From: Celeribacter naphthalenivorans
Lineage (GTDB): Bacteria; Pseudomonadota; Alphaproteobacteria; Rhodobacterales; Rhodobacteraceae
Assembly (NCBI RefSeq): GCF_020524585.1
Contig: NZ_JAIVLK010000007.1
Location: 124,001 to 188,000 of the forward strand
Reading direction: 5' to 3'
DNA length: 64,000 bases
Below are positions 1-9,210 of the stretch, in pieces; positions within the stretch are counted from its first letter, which is position 1, and each line of letters begins with the position of its first letter. Under the pieces are notes generated by a model. The model did not search any database, was not told the origin of the DNA, and saw only the letters and a program-made list of their open reading frames with translations. The position numbers and the translations under genes are program-made.

Positions 1-408
1 GGTGTGGATCATCACACCGTCCTTTTGTGCCCGCATGATCGGCAGGCAGGCGGCAATCACATTGAGCGCGCCGGTGATGTTGACATCGATCACCCGATCC
101 CAGCTTTCCCAATCGAGGTCGGCCCAGCTGCGTTTCGGAATGTTGAGACCGGCGTTGTTGCAGAGCACATTGAGGCCACCGGACCAGTTCGTAATGCTTT
201 GCGCGGCCTCCGCCATGCCCGCACGATCGGTGACATCACCGGGCAGGATCAAAGCGGCCGCTGGGTCGGGCAGGGTGTCAGCCACGGCCTCGAGGCTGTC
301 GCGCCCGCGCGCGGTCAGCGCCACGCGATAACCGGCCTCCGCAAAGCCCTTTGCCATGGCCGCGCCGATGCCGGAGCCCGCGCCGGTGATCCATGCAGTT
401 TTTATCAT
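1..408 (-). CDS. SDR-family NAD(P)-dependent oxidoreductase, N-terminal part (runs off left edge)
   Basis: The first 136 codons of a short-chain dehydrogenase are visible; the gene leaves the window before its catalytic Tyr-x-x-x-Lys motif. The start is an ATG at 408 preceded by GGGACAG. The protein opens with a Rossmann strand and the cofactor loop TGAGSGIG, and the SDR structural motif NNAG follows at about residue 88. Classical SDRs reduce or oxidise hydroxyl/keto groups with NAD(P)H. It is transcribed away from the ABC importer operon that begins at 607, sharing a 198-bp intergenic region, so it may be co-regulated, but its substrate cannot be judged. Family assignment is firm; function is open. 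Confidence 0.85.
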   Translation of the reverse strand, partial: MIKTAWITGAGSGIGAAMAKGFAEAGYRVALTARGRDSLEAVADTLPDPAAALILPGDVTDRAGMAEAAQSITNWSGGLNVLCNNAGLNIPKRSWADLDWESWDRVIDVNITGALNVIAACLPIMRAQKDGVMIHT

Positions 409-506
409 ATGTTCTGTCCCAGTGTTGTCGGTTTAATGAGGATGGTAGCACCAATATTTAATCATTGTGTAGAATTTTTTTCCAATCTTGTATTAAAAGT
501 TGGTTT

Positions 507-536
507 TTGATGTTGACGAATGCGCTGTGCTACACT
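507..536 (+). promoter_or_regulatory. candidate sigma-70 promoter of the family-5 ABC importer operon
   Basis: TTGATG at 507-512 and TACACT at 531-536 are separated by 18 bp, about 70 bp upstream of the start codon at 607, in an AT-rich part of the SDR/importer intergenic region. This is a match by eye to a sigma-70 promoter and is not proven. Confidence 0.4.
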
Positions 537-606
537 CAGGTGAGGGGGCAAAACGTCCGCACAGGCCCGATAGAGGGCAAAAACTTGACCGGGAGAACCA
601 GAAAAG

Positions 607-2202
607 ATGAGTTTGACGATGAAGCAGGCGGGGCTGACGCTCGCCATGACCGGGGCTCTGAGTTCCGTGGCCTTCTCGGCCCTAGCGCAGGAAGAGGTCC
701 AAAAAGGCGGCACCGCCGTCATCCACATGATTTCTGAACAGCGCATCCTTAATCCGGGCCTGCGTGCGTCCACCGGGGTGTACAACATCACCGGCAAGAT
801 CATGGAGCCGCTGATCGACAAAAGCTATGACGGCTACGAGCCGGTGCTGGCGACCGAATGGTCCAGCTCCGACGACGGTCTGGCGATCACGGTACAGCTG
901 CGCGAAGGTGTGAACTGGCACGATGGCGAACCCTTCACCTGTGACGACGTGGCGTTTTCGGCGATGGAGCTTTGGAAAGAGCTGCTGAACTATTCCTCCG
1001 CGCTTCAGGCCAATCTTGAAAGCGTCGATTGCCCGAGCCCGCATACGGCGGTGTTCAACTATTCCAAACCGATGCCGCTCGAACTCTTTGTCGCCGCCAT
1101 GCCCGATCTGGGTCATCCGGTGCCGAAACACCTGTTCGAAGGCACCGACATCCTGAAAAACGAGTATAACACCGCGCCCGTCGGCACCGGCCCGTTCAAA
1201 TTCGTCGAATATCAGCGCGGGCAATATGTTCTGGCCGAGAAAAACGAAGACTACTGGCGTGAGGGCTACCCCTATCTCGACCGCATCGTCTGGCGTTTCA
1301 TCACGGACAAATCTGCGGCCGCCGCCGCTTTGGAAGCGGGCGAAGTGCATGAGTCCGGCTTTATCGGCGTGTCCATGGCCGATGTGGCGCGCTTCGGTGA
1401 GGATGATCGCTTTGACGTGGGCACCATGGGCTATGAAAACAACGTCGCCCACTCGACCGTTGAATTCAATCACCGCAACCCGATCCTCGCCGACCTGAAA
1501 GTGCGTCAGGCGATGTATCATGGTTTGGACATCGACTACGCGATCCAGACGATCATGCATGGCTTTGCCAAACCGGGCCGCGGTCCGGTGCCGAGCGCAG
1601 GTGGCATCAACTACACGGATGACGTGCCGACCTATGACTACGATCCGGAACTCGCCAAGCAGATGCTCGACGAAGCGGGCTATCCGGTGCAGGATGACGG
1701 CTTCCGCTTTCACCTGAAACACCGTCCGGCGCCTTGGGGGGAATACACCCAGCTTTGGGCGGAATATTACGCCCAGGCGATGAAAGAGATCGGCATTGAT
1801 GTCGAGATTCTCACCAACGACGCGCCGGGCTTCCTCAATGGCGTCTACCGCGACCATGATTTCGACACTGCAAACGGCTGGCACCAGTTCCGGTCTGACC
1901 CGGCTGTGTCCACCATGGTGTGGCTGCGCTCCGGTCAGCCGAATGGCACGCCCTGGACCAACCAGTTCGGTTGGAAGAGCGAAGAGATCGACCAGATGAT
2001 CGACGATGCGGCCTCCGAGCTGGACGTCGAGAAACGCGCCGCAATGTATCACGAGATTCAGGCCCGTGCGATGGAAGAGCTGCCGGTGATCTTCGCGATC
2101 GAGCACCCGTTCATCTCCGTCACCTCGACCAAGCTCCGCAACCACCACAACACGCCGCGGTGGAACTCGTCGAGCTGGTACGATCTCTGGCTCGAACAGT
2201 GA
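607..2202 (+). CDS. ABC transporter substrate-binding protein, family 5 (peptide/opine/nickel type)
   Basis: Periplasmic binding protein of a Dpp/Opp-type importer, 531 aa. The N terminus is a Sec signal peptide with a hydrophobic core and an Ala-Leu-Ala-Gln cleavage region near residue 28. The mature protein has the family-5 layout, including the GTGPFKF strand and an LAEKNEDYW-like segment around residues 198-218. GGGAG at 591-595 precedes the ATG at 607; an in-frame ATG at 619 is an alternative start. It is the first gene of a run continuing to 10380, so it probably delivers the substrate used by the enzymes at 5792-10380. Ligands of this family range from peptides to opines and glycosides, and the ligand cannot be read from the sequence. 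A strong hairpin follows the stop codon. Confidence 0.9.
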   Translation: MSLTMKQAGLTLAMTGALSSVAFSALAQEEVQKGGTAVIHMISEQRILNPGLRASTGVYNITGKIMEPLIDKSYDGYEPVLATEWSSSDDGLAITVQLREGVNWHDGEPFTCDDVAFSAMELWKELLNYSSALQANLESVDCPSPHTAVFNYSKPMPLELFVAAMPDLGHPVPKHLFEGTDILKNEYNTAPVGTGPFKFVEYQRGQYVLAEKNEDYWREGYPYLDRIVWRFITDKSAAAAALEAGEVHESGFIGVSMADVARFGEDDRFDVGTMGYENNVAHSTVEFNHRNPILADLKVRQAMYHGLDIDYAIQTIMHGFAKPGRGPVPSAGGINYTDDVPTYDYDPELAKQMLDEAGYPVQDDGFRFHLKHRPAPWGEYTQLWAEYYAQAMKEIGIDVEILTNDAPGFLNGVYRDHDFDTANGWHQFRSDPAVSTMVWLRSGQPNGTPWTNQFGWKSEEIDQMIDDAASELDVEKRAAMYHEIQARAMEELPVIFAIEHPFISVTSTKLRNHHNTPRWNSSSWYDLWLEQ

Positions 2203-2212
2203 TCTGACTCTG

Positions 2213-2245
2213 GCGGGCGCGTCGTTCCTGCGCGCCCGCTCTTTT
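2213..2245 (+). terminator. hairpin after the binding-protein gene (attenuator or partial terminator)
   Basis: GCGGGCGCG at 2213-2221 pairs perfectly with CGCGCCCGC at 2231-2239 across a 9-nt loop and is followed by TCTTTT. It lies 11 nt after the binding-protein stop codon and before the permease gene. The inferred role is partial termination or mRNA 3'-end protection, giving more binding protein than permease. Confidence 0.7.
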
Positions 2246-2280
2246 GACATTTGCCCATGATCCCGAAGGATCCAAAGACA

Positions 2281-3270
2281 ATGACACTGCACATGCCCCC
2301 GATCCTGACTTACGCGCTGAGGCGGTTGGTTCAGGCCATTCCCGTGGTCATCCTGATCATGATCGGCACCTTTCTTTTGCTCAAACTGGCGCCCGGCGAC
2401 ACGGTCGATGCGCTTGTGGGCGACATGGGGGGCGCAGATGCCGCCTTCATCGCGCGGCTTCGGGTCGAATACGGTCTTGACCAACCCGTTTGGGTGCAGC
2501 TCTGGCGCTATATGGTCAAACTGGCGTCTTTCGATTTCGGCTGGTCCTTTGTCTATGAGCAACCCGTTGCGACCGTTTTGATGGACCGCCTCGGCACCAC
2601 GCTTATGCTGATGGCCGCCTCTTTGAGCATCGCCTTTTGCGCCGGGATCGTTTTGGGCGCCATTGCCGCGCGCCGCGCCTATTCTGCGACCGACAACCTG
2701 ATTTCGGTGCTGGGCCTCGTGTTCTACGCCACGCCGTCGTTTTTCCTGTCGCTCATGCTGATGCTGGTCTTCTCGGTGAAGCTCGGCTGGCTGCCTGTCG
2801 GCGGGATCAAGACCATCGCCGCTTTCTACACCGGCTGGGATCACGTCTGGGATGTGGTGCGTCACCTGATCATGCCGACGACCGCTTTGTCTCTGATCTA
2901 TCTGGCGTTCTACCTGCGCCTGATGCGGGCCTCCGTGATGGAGGTTGCCGATCTCGACTACGTCCGCACCGCCCGCGCCAAGGGCGCCCGCGAAGGTCGC
3001 CTCATGATCCACCACATCATGCGCAATGCGCTCTTGCCGGTGGTGACGCTTTTGGGGCTTCAATTCTCGACCGTTCTGGGCGGCTCCATCGTGGTTGAAA
3101 CCATCTTTACCCTGCCGGGGCTGGGGCAACTGGCCTACCAGTCCGTCGTTCAGCGCGACATGAATACGCTTATGGGCATCATCTTTCTCTGTGCCCTCAT
3201 CGTTGTCGTCGTCAATTTCCTCACCGACCTGCTCTATGCACGTCTCGACAGCCGGATCGAACTCGCATGA
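2281..3270 (+). CDS. ABC transporter permease, DppB/OppB type
   Basis: Inner-membrane permease of the family-5 importer, 329 aa from the ATG at 2281. I chose this start over an in-frame ATG at 2251 because GAAGGA sits about 10 nt upstream and the protein then opens with the usual LTYALRRLVQ first helix. It has about six transmembrane segments and the family EAA-type loop (DYVRTARAKGA, about residues 226-236), which docks on the ATPase. The C terminus overlaps the next permease by ATGA at 3267-3270, so the two are translationally coupled. Confidence 0.93.
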   Translation: MTLHMPPILTYALRRLVQAIPVVILIMIGTFLLLKLAPGDTVDALVGDMGGADAAFIARLRVEYGLDQPVWVQLWRYMVKLASFDFGWSFVYEQPVATVLMDRLGTTLMLMAASLSIAFCAGIVLGAIAARRAYSATDNLISVLGLVFYATPSFFLSLMLMLVFSVKLGWLPVGGIKTIAAFYTGWDHVWDVVRHLIMPTTALSLIYLAFYLRLMRASVMEVADLDYVRTARAKGAREGRLMIHHIMRNALLPVVTLLGLQFSTVLGGSIVVETIFTLPGLGQLAYQSVVQRDMNTLMGIIFLCALIVVVVNFLTDLLYARLDSRIELA

Positions 3271-4142
3271 CCCTCGCCGACACTGAAATCGCACCGCCTG
3301 AACCGCCGCGCTACGTCATGTTCTGGCGCCGCTACAAACGCAACCGTGCCGCTTTGCTTGGCCTCGTGCTCTTTGTCCTCGTCGTGGTCATGGCGCTGAC
3401 GGCGGGGATCATCGATCCCGGCGATCCGCTGCGTCGCGCGGGCGATCCCCTGACCCCGCCCTTCGTCAACTGGGCCACACCTTTGGGCACCGACCAGTTG
3501 GGGCGCGATGTGCTCTCCGGTGTCTTCTACGGCGCGCGCATCTCGCTTTTGATCGGCGTGGTCGCGACCCTTGTGGCCATCGTCATTGGCGTCGTGATCG
3601 GCGCGCTGGCCGGCCACTTCGGCGGCTGGGTCGATGATGTCTTGATGCGCATCACCGAGGCCTTTCAGACCATCCCGAACTTTGTCCTCTTGCTGACGCT
3701 CGTCGCCATCATGGGGTCCAAGATCGAATGGATCACGCTGGCCATTGGTATCGTCAGTTGGACCGCCCCCGCCCGTATGGTGCGCGCCGAGTTCATGTCG
3801 CTCCGTAACCGGGAATTCGTCGATGCCGCGCGCAATCTCGGCGTGTCGAACACCTCGATCATTTTCCGCGAAATCCTGCCCAATGCTTTGCCGCCCATCG
3901 TCGTTTACGCGTCTGTGATTATGGCGCTGTCGATCCTGATGGAAAGCGCGCTGGCCTTTCTCGCATTGGGCGACCCGAACTACGCAAGCTGGGGCAATAT
4001 GATCGGTCAAGGCCGCGCCGTGCTGCGCTCCGCGCCTTACTGCGCGGTGATCCCCGGCATTGCGATCATCCTGACTGTGCTGTCCTTCTCGCTTCTGGGC
4101 GAAGGGCTGAACGATGCGCTCAATCCGAGGCAGAAGAAATGA
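3267..4142 (+). CDS. ABC transporter permease, DppC/OppC type
   Basis: Second permease subunit, 291 aa. The N terminus carries the typical OppC cytoplasmic segment before the first membrane helix (FWRRYKRNRAALLGLVLF, about 14-31), followed by GTDQLGRDVLSGVFYGARISL, the conserved DppC signature, and an EAA-type loop (FVDAARNLGVSN) near residue 190. The start overlaps the upstream stop by ATGA, and its own stop overlaps the ATPase start in the same way. It heterodimerises with the permease at 2281-3270. Confidence 0.94.
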   Translation: MTLADTEIAPPEPPRYVMFWRRYKRNRAALLGLVLFVLVVVMALTAGIIDPGDPLRRAGDPLTPPFVNWATPLGTDQLGRDVLSGVFYGARISLLIGVVATLVAIVIGVVIGALAGHFGGWVDDVLMRITEAFQTIPNFVLLLTLVAIMGSKIEWITLAIGIVSWTAPARMVRAEFMSLRNREFVDAARNLGVSNTSIIFREILPNALPPIVVYASVIMALSILMESALAFLALGDPNYASWGNMIGQGRAVLRSAPYCAVIPGIAIILTVLSFSLLGEGLNDALNPRQKK

Positions 4143-5785
4143 CTCAGACACCTCCTCCCGTTCTCGATCTGTGCAAGCTGGAGATTTCCCTGCCCAAGGG
4201 CGCGGATCGCCCCTATGCCCTCGAAGGCCTCGATCTGACCATCAACGCGGGCGAGATTGTCTGTCTCGTCGGCGAAAGTGGCTCCGGCAAATCGCTTTGT
4301 GCAGGGGCCATCATGGGCCTTTTGCCGGAGCCGCATGTGCGTGTCACCGGCGGTGCGATCCGGTTCATGGGCGAAGAGCTTCGCGGCAAATCGGATGCCG
4401 AGATGCGCAAGCTGCGCGGCGCGGATATTTCGATGATCTTCCAGGAGCCGATGACCGCGCTCAACCCGCAGAAAACCGTGGGCTGGCAGATCGACGAGGT
4501 GCTGCGGCTCCACACCAAGATGACCAAGGCGGAGCGCAAGGCCCGCGCTCTTGAGATGTTGGAGCGCGTCCACATCCCGGAGCCCGCCTCGGCCTATAAC
4601 GCCTACCCGCATCAGATCTCCGGCGGCCAGCGTCAGCGGGTGATGATCGCCATGTCTTTGGTGCTGTCGCCGAAACTTATAATCGCGGATGAACCGACCA
4701 CGGCGCTCGATGTGACGACCCAGCTTCAGATCCTCAAACTCATTCGTGAGTTGCAGGAGGAAGAGGGTGCGGGCGTTCTTTTCATCACCCACGACTTTGG
4801 CGTGGTGGCGGAGATTGCCGATAAGGTGGCCGTGCTCTGCCGTGGCGAATTGGTCGAAAGCGGCACGACGGACGCGGTGCTCAACCGCCCGCAACACCCC
4901 TACACCCGCGCGCTGATCGGCGCCGTTCCTGCGCTGACGCCGCCGCCGGTCAAAGCCGCCTCTGATGCGCCTGTCGTTCTCAAGGGCACAGGGTTGAAAA
5001 AGACCTTCGCCGCGCGTGGCGGTTTGCTGTCAGGCAAGCGCAAAGCCGTGACGGCGGTCAAGGATTTGACCTTTGAACTACGTCAGGGCGAGACCCTTGG
5101 CGTGGTGGGCGAAAGCGGTTCTGGCAAGACCACCGTGTCGCGCATCGTCACGCGGCTTTTGGAATGCGACCAAGGCTCCGTGGAGTTGGACGGCACCGAT
5201 CTTTTGGCCGCGACGCCGAAAGAACTGCGCGCCCTGCGTCAGCACATCCAAATGGTGTTCCAAGACCCGATGGCCTCGCTCAACCCCCGCAAACGCGTGG
5301 TCGATCTCATCGCGCAGGGACCTATCGTGCATGGGGCCGATCCGAAAAAGGCCCGCGAAGACGCGAAGCGGCTTTTGGAGCTGGTCGAGCTGTCCCCTGC
5401 GGCTGCCAACCGTTTTCCGCATGAGTTCTCCGGCGGTCAGCGTCAGCGCATCGGCATCGCCCGCGCGCTTGCGATGGAGCCGAAGGTGATCGTCGCCGAT
5501 GAACCCGTCTCCGCGCTTGACGTTTCGGTGCAGGCGCAGGTGCTCAAACTGCTCGCAGACCTGCGCGACCGGCTTAACCTGTCCTTGCTCTTCGTCACCC
5601 ACGATCTGCGCGTCGCGGCTCAGCTTTGCGATCGGATCATCGTCATGCAAAAGGGCGAGATTGTGGAAAGCGGGCTCACCGCCGAGGTCTTCGCCAACCC
5701 GCAGCACCCCTACACGCAAAACCTGCTCTCTTCCATTCCGGGCCGCGACTGGACACCCCCGTCGCTGCACACGGATGCCGCCTGA
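4139..5785 (+). CDS. ABC transporter ATP-binding protein, two fused nucleotide-binding domains (DppD-DppF type)
   Basis: A 548-aa protein combining the DppD-like and DppF-like ATPases. Domain 1 has Walker A GESGSGKS (about 44), signature SGGQRQRV and Walker B LIIADEPTTALD. Domain 2 repeats this with GESGSGKTT (about 325), SGGQRQRIGIARAL and VIVADEPVSALD. Each half ends with the HPYT element typical of oligopeptide transporter ATPases. Both catalytic sites look intact, so one polypeptide can supply the full ATPase dimer, as in GsiA and YejF. It is coupled by ATGA to the upstream permease and followed after 6 nt by the PLP enzyme. Confidence 0.95.
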   Translation: MTQTPPPVLDLCKLEISLPKGADRPYALEGLDLTINAGEIVCLVGESGSGKSLCAGAIMGLLPEPHVRVTGGAIRFMGEELRGKSDAEMRKLRGADISMIFQEPMTALNPQKTVGWQIDEVLRLHTKMTKAERKARALEMLERVHIPEPASAYNAYPHQISGGQRQRVMIAMSLVLSPKLIIADEPTTALDVTTQLQILKLIRELQEEEGAGVLFITHDFGVVAEIADKVAVLCRGELVESGTTDAVLNRPQHPYTRALIGAVPALTPPPVKAASDAPVVLKGTGLKKTFAARGGLLSGKRKAVTAVKDLTFELRQGETLGVVGESGSGKTTVSRIVTRLLECDQGSVELDGTDLLAATPKELRALRQHIQMVFQDPMASLNPRKRVVDLIAQGPIVHGADPKKAREDAKRLLELVELSPAAANRFPHEFSGGQRQRIGIARALAMEPKVIVADEPVSALDVSVQAQVLKLLADLRDRLNLSLLFVTHDLRVAAQLCDRIIVMQKGEIVESGLTAEVFANPQHPYTQNLLSSIPGRDWTPPSLHTDAA

Positions 5786-5791
5786 GGATTT

Positions 5792-7420
5792 ATGATGTCA
5801 CTGGAATTTAAAGATATCCGCAGCGCTCTGATTGGCGAGGGGGCGGCGATGTCCGGCCCCTTCGGTCCGCGGGCGCTGATCTATGCGGATTATGTTGCCT
5901 CCGGCCGCGCGCTCGGGTTCATCGAAGACGCGATCCGCGCCCATGTTCTGCCCTACTATGGCAACACCCACACGGAGACCTCTTTTGTCGGGCGGCGCAC
6001 CACGCAGCTGCGCGAAATGGCGCGCGAAGCGGTGCGTTCGGCGGTCGATGCGGACGAAAACCATGCCGTGATCTTCACCGGCTCTGGCGCCACGGGCGCG
6101 GTCGACAAGCTGGTGCGGGCCTTCGCGATGAAAGGTCTCTCTGAGGGGGTCGTTTTTGTCGGCCCCTATGAGCATCACTCCAACGATCTGCCTTGGCGTG
6201 AGAGCGGCGCAGAACTGGTGCGCATTCCTTTGAACGCGGCGGGCACGATCTGTCTTGAGGCGCTGGAGCAGGCCCTCAAAACCCATGCCGACGCGTCGCT
6301 CAAGATCGGGGCTTTCTCGGCCGCCTCGAATGTCACCGGCGTGCGCACCGACCTGCGCGCCATCGCCAAGCTGCTCCACGCGCATGAAGCTTTCTGTGTC
6401 GCCGATTTCGCCGCCGCCGCGCCCTATATGCCGGTGGAGCTTTCGGCAACCTCTGAGGGTGCAGGCGACCGGATCGACGCCGCCGTGATCTCTCCGCATA
6501 AATTCCCGGGCGGCCCGGGGGCGTCCGGTGTGCTGATCGCGGACCGCAGCCTCTTTGACACCGCGCGCCCGACGCTGACGGGCGGTGGCACGGTGAGCTA
6601 TGTCACCTCCGAAGGCCACAGCTACATCACCGATCCCGAGCATCGCGAAGAAGGCGGCACGCCGGCCATCGTCGACAACATCCGCGCCGGCATGGTGATG
6701 CAGCTCAAGCGTGACATGGACGAGGCCCGTGTCGAGGCCCGCGAAACCGTTCTGACCCGCCGGATGGAAGAGGCGCTGCGCGCCATTCCGGGGATGGAAC
6801 TTTTGGGACCGTCGAACGTGCCGCGTCTGGGAATTTTCTCGTTTAACCTGCGTGTCAAAGGCAAGCTCTTGCACCACAACTATGTCGTGGCGCTGCTCAA
6901 TGACCTCTTCGGCATTCAGGCACGTGGCGGCTGTTCCTGTGCCGGGCCTTATGGTCATTCTCTGCTCGATATTGACCTGACGACCAGCGCGCGCCATGAG
7001 GCCGCTGTCCAGCATGGCCATTCCATCTTCCGCCCCGGCTGGGCGCGGTTCGGGGTGAACTGGTTCTTCGAGGATGAAGACGTGGACAAGATCGCCACCG
7101 CGATCCGCTTTGTCGCCGAGCACGGTCTCGACATGCTGGCCTATTACCGTTTGGACGCCGTCGAGGGCATTTGGCGCGCGACGCCTGCGTTCGAGGACAC
7201 TTGCCCCTCCGCGCTCTCCGCGCTGTGGGAGGGGCAGGCCGCCAGCACCGATACCGTGCCTGATTTCACCACCTGTATCGCGCAGGCCGAAGCCTTGGCC
7301 GAGAGCGCTAAGACTCTGGACTGTTGCTCCGGCCCTGATTTGTCCGCCGAAGAAGAGGCGCTGCGCTGGTTCTGGTTGCCGCAAGAGGTAACCGGTTTGA
7401 TCCCGGAAGGAGCCGCATGA
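5792..7420 (+). CDS. class V PLP-dependent aminotransferase / cysteine-desulfurase-like enzyme
   Basis: A 542-aa fold-type-I PLP enzyme related to NifS/SufS/Csd. The PLP lysine is in SPHKFPGG near residue 236, preceded by the FCVADFAAAAPY strand carrying the PLP-contacting Asp. A GGCSCAGPYGH segment near residue 380 holds two cysteines where SufS-type desulfurases keep their active-site Cys loop. About 120 extra residues extend past the usual length of roughly 410 and match nothing I recognise. Family members remove sulfur from cysteine or eliminate related substrates. Its place after a dedicated importer and before an oxidase and an ATC-hydrolase-like gene argues for a catabolic rather than Fe-S-assembly role (inference). 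There are two adjacent ATG codons at 5792 and 5795; the choice is arbitrary. Confidence 0.85.
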   Translation: MMSLEFKDIRSALIGEGAAMSGPFGPRALIYADYVASGRALGFIEDAIRAHVLPYYGNTHTETSFVGRRTTQLREMAREAVRSAVDADENHAVIFTGSGATGAVDKLVRAFAMKGLSEGVVFVGPYEHHSNDLPWRESGAELVRIPLNAAGTICLEALEQALKTHADASLKIGAFSAASNVTGVRTDLRAIAKLLHAHEAFCVADFAAAAPYMPVELSATSEGAGDRIDAAVISPHKFPGGPGASGVLIADRSLFDTARPTLTGGGTVSYVTSEGHSYITDPEHREEGGTPAIVDNIRAGMVMQLKRDMDEARVEARETVLTRRMEEALRAIPGMELLGPSNVPRLGIFSFNLRVKGKLLHHNYVVALLNDLFGIQARGGCSCAGPYGHSLLDIDLTTSARHEAAVQHGHSIFRPGWARFGVNWFFEDEDVDKIATAIRFVAEHGLDMLAYYRLDAVEGIWRATPAFEDTCPSALSALWEGQAASTDTVPDFTTCIAQAEALAESAKTLDCCSGPDLSAEEEALRWFWLPQEVTGLIPEGAA

Positions 7421-8718
7421 TGTCTGTCGAGTTTCCCAAATCCCTCTGGGCCGCCACCGCGCCAGACCGTCCGCTGTCCGCGCCACTTGCAGGCGTCGAG
7501 GAAACCGATGTCGCCGTGATCGGCGCAGGGTTCACTGGCCTGTCTGCCGCCATCGAGGCCCGCAAACGCGGCCATGCGGTCACCGTCGTCGAAGGCAAAG
7601 CCGCAGGTTGGGGCGCGTCGGGCCGCAACAACGGTCAGGTCATTCCGATCCTCACCTCCGCCGAACCCGATGTCTGGGTCTCGCGCTATGGCGAGGCGGG
7701 CAAACGCATGGTGCGGCTGATCGGCAACTCGGGTGATGTGCTGTTCGATCTGGTGCGCGAATTCGACATGCGGGCCGAAGCGGAACAGAACGGTTGGTTC
7801 CAGCCCGCTCATAGCCCCGGACGTGTGAAATTGTCGCAAAAACGGGTCGAGGCGTGGCAGCGCTATGGCTTTCCGGCGGAGTTGAAAGACGCGCAACAAT
7901 GCGCCGACATTCTGGGCACTGACTTCTGGTACGGCGGCATGTTCAACCCGACGGGCGGGCATATCAACCCGCTCGCCCTCGCGCGCGAAATGGCGCGGGT
8001 GGCGGAGCATCTGGGCGCGATGATCCATGAGGACAGTCCTGTGGTGTCTTATGAGCGCGTCGGCTCAGAATGGGTGATCAAGACCGCGCAGGGCACACTC
8101 AAGGCCCGCGCGCTGATCCTCGCGACCAACGCTTACACGGGCGAATTGGCCCCGCGTCTGGCGCCCCGCATCGCGCATTCCGTGGTGCCGGTTCTGAGCT
8201 GGCAAATGGCAACAGCCCCTGTGGGCGACAACCTGCGTCAGAAAATCCTGCCGGGGCGTCAGGCGGTGTCCGACACGCGTGGGGATTTGCGGTTTTTCCG
8301 CTATGATGCGCGCAATCGGTTGATCACCGGCGGTGCCGTGATGGGGTCCTTTGACGTCGCCAACCGCGTGCGCAAGAAAGCGGCGAAAAGTCTCGCCGAG
8401 GCCTTCCCCGAGTTGGGCGTTCCTGAGATGACCCATGTCTGGTCGGGCTATATCGGCATGAACTGGGACCGCTTCCCGCGTGTTCACAAACTCGGCCCCG
8501 ATGGCTGGGCCTGGGTCGGATGTAACGGGCGCGGCGTCGCGCTTGGCACCTCACTGGGCCGCGAACTGGCCCGCGCCGCCACCGGCCAACCCGAAGACGA
8601 ACTGGCCCTGCCGGTGACCGAGCCGCATCCTTTCCCGGTGCATGGCTTTGTGCGCCGCTTTGCCCCCACCTATCTGGCTTGGCTCAAGCGCCAGGACCAT
8701 AAGGAAGTGAACCTATGA
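7417..8718 (+). CDS. FAD-dependent amine/amino-acid oxidoreductase (DAO family, PuuB-like)
   Basis: A 433-aa flavoprotein of the D-amino-acid oxidase / glycine oxidase superfamily. The FAD-binding Rossmann motif VAVIGAGFTGLSAA lies at about residues 31-44, followed by GWGASGRNNGQV, characteristic of gamma-glutamylputrescine-oxidase-like members. The C-terminal flavin loop (GCNGRGVALGTSLGRELA) is near 367. Such enzymes oxidise C-N bonds of amines, imino acids and cyclic secondary amines. In this operon, oxidation of a thiazolidine or proline-like ring to an imine ahead of the ring hydrolase is plausible but is inference. The start overlaps the preceding stop, and its stop overlaps the next start by ATGA. 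Confidence 0.87.
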   Translation: MMSVEFPKSLWAATAPDRPLSAPLAGVEETDVAVIGAGFTGLSAAIEARKRGHAVTVVEGKAAGWGASGRNNGQVIPILTSAEPDVWVSRYGEAGKRMVRLIGNSGDVLFDLVREFDMRAEAEQNGWFQPAHSPGRVKLSQKRVEAWQRYGFPAELKDAQQCADILGTDFWYGGMFNPTGGHINPLALAREMARVAEHLGAMIHEDSPVVSYERVGSEWVIKTAQGTLKARALILATNAYTGELAPRLAPRIAHSVVPVLSWQMATAPVGDNLRQKILPGRQAVSDTRGDLRFFRYDARNRLITGGAVMGSFDVANRVRKKAAKSLAEAFPELGVPEMTHVWSGYIGMNWDRFPRVHKLGPDGWAWVGCNGRGVALGTSLGRELARAATGQPEDELALPVTEPHPFPVHGFVRRFAPTYLAWLKRQDHKEVNL

Positions 8719-9209
8719 CCGAAGAAAAAAAGATGGACCTGAACGACGTTCCGATCCTGCTGCGCCGCCGGATTGAGGCGATGATCCTCAAACATGTGCT
8801 CGACGTGATCACCGAGCGGTCTGGCCGCGAAGAGGCCGAGGCCGTGATCGGTGCGGCTTGTTCAAAATCCGCCATCGAACAGGGCGCGATGCTGGCCGAA
8901 GAGCTGGGCCATGCGCCCGACCTGACGGATTTCGCCGCGATCCAGCCGAACTGGACCCGCGAGGATGCGCTCAGAATTGAGACCCTCGAGATGTCCGAGG
9001 AAAAGATGGATTTCAACGTGGTGAAATGCCGGTACGCGGAGATGTATCAGGAGATGGGGCTGGGCGACATCGGTCATCTTTTGTCCTGCAACCGCGATGG
9101 CGATTTCTGCATCGGCTACAACCCGGAGATCGAAATGACCCGGACCCAGACGATCATGAAAGGCGCAAGCCACTGCGATTTCCGCTACAGAATGAAGAAG
9201 GAGGCCTGA
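8715..9209 (+). CDS. L-2-amino-thiazoline-4-carboxylic acid hydrolase family protein
   Basis: A 164-aa soluble protein matching the small ATC-hydrolase family (PF14196-type), recognised from its length, the helical N-terminal half with LLRRRIEAMILKHVLD, the central KMDFNVVKCRYAEMYQEMG segment and the C-terminal GASHCDFRYRMKK ending. In Pseudomonas this family opens the thiazoline ring of L-ATC to N-carbamoyl-L-cysteine. Cysteines in VVKCRY, LSCNRDGDFC and CDFRY are candidate functional residues. It is coupled to the FAD oxidase by ATGA and followed 1 nt later by the amidohydrolase, the same kind of pair (ring hydrolase plus amidohydrolase) used in ATC conversion. The substrate may differ from ATC; the assignment rests on recognition by eye. 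Confidence 0.75.
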   Translation: MTEEKKMDLNDVPILLRRRIEAMILKHVLDVITERSGREEAEAVIGAACSKSAIEQGAMLAEELGHAPDLTDFAAIQPNWTREDALRIETLEMSEEKMDFNVVKCRYAEMYQEMGLGDIGHLLSCNRDGDFCIGYNPEIEMTRTQTIMKGASHCDFRYRMKKEA

Positions 9210-9210
9210 G

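Noticed and set aside
513-536. TTGACG paired with TACACT as a promoter
   Set aside because: The spacing is only 12 bp; the overlapping TTGATG at 507-512 gives an 18-bp spacer and is the better -35 candidate.
682-3294. An 870-codon open frame on the minus strand opposite the binding-protein and permease genes
   Set aside because: It is a mirror of codon bias in GC-rich genes. The translation has no domain, is rich in His, Arg and Gln, and spans two well-supported plus-strand genes.
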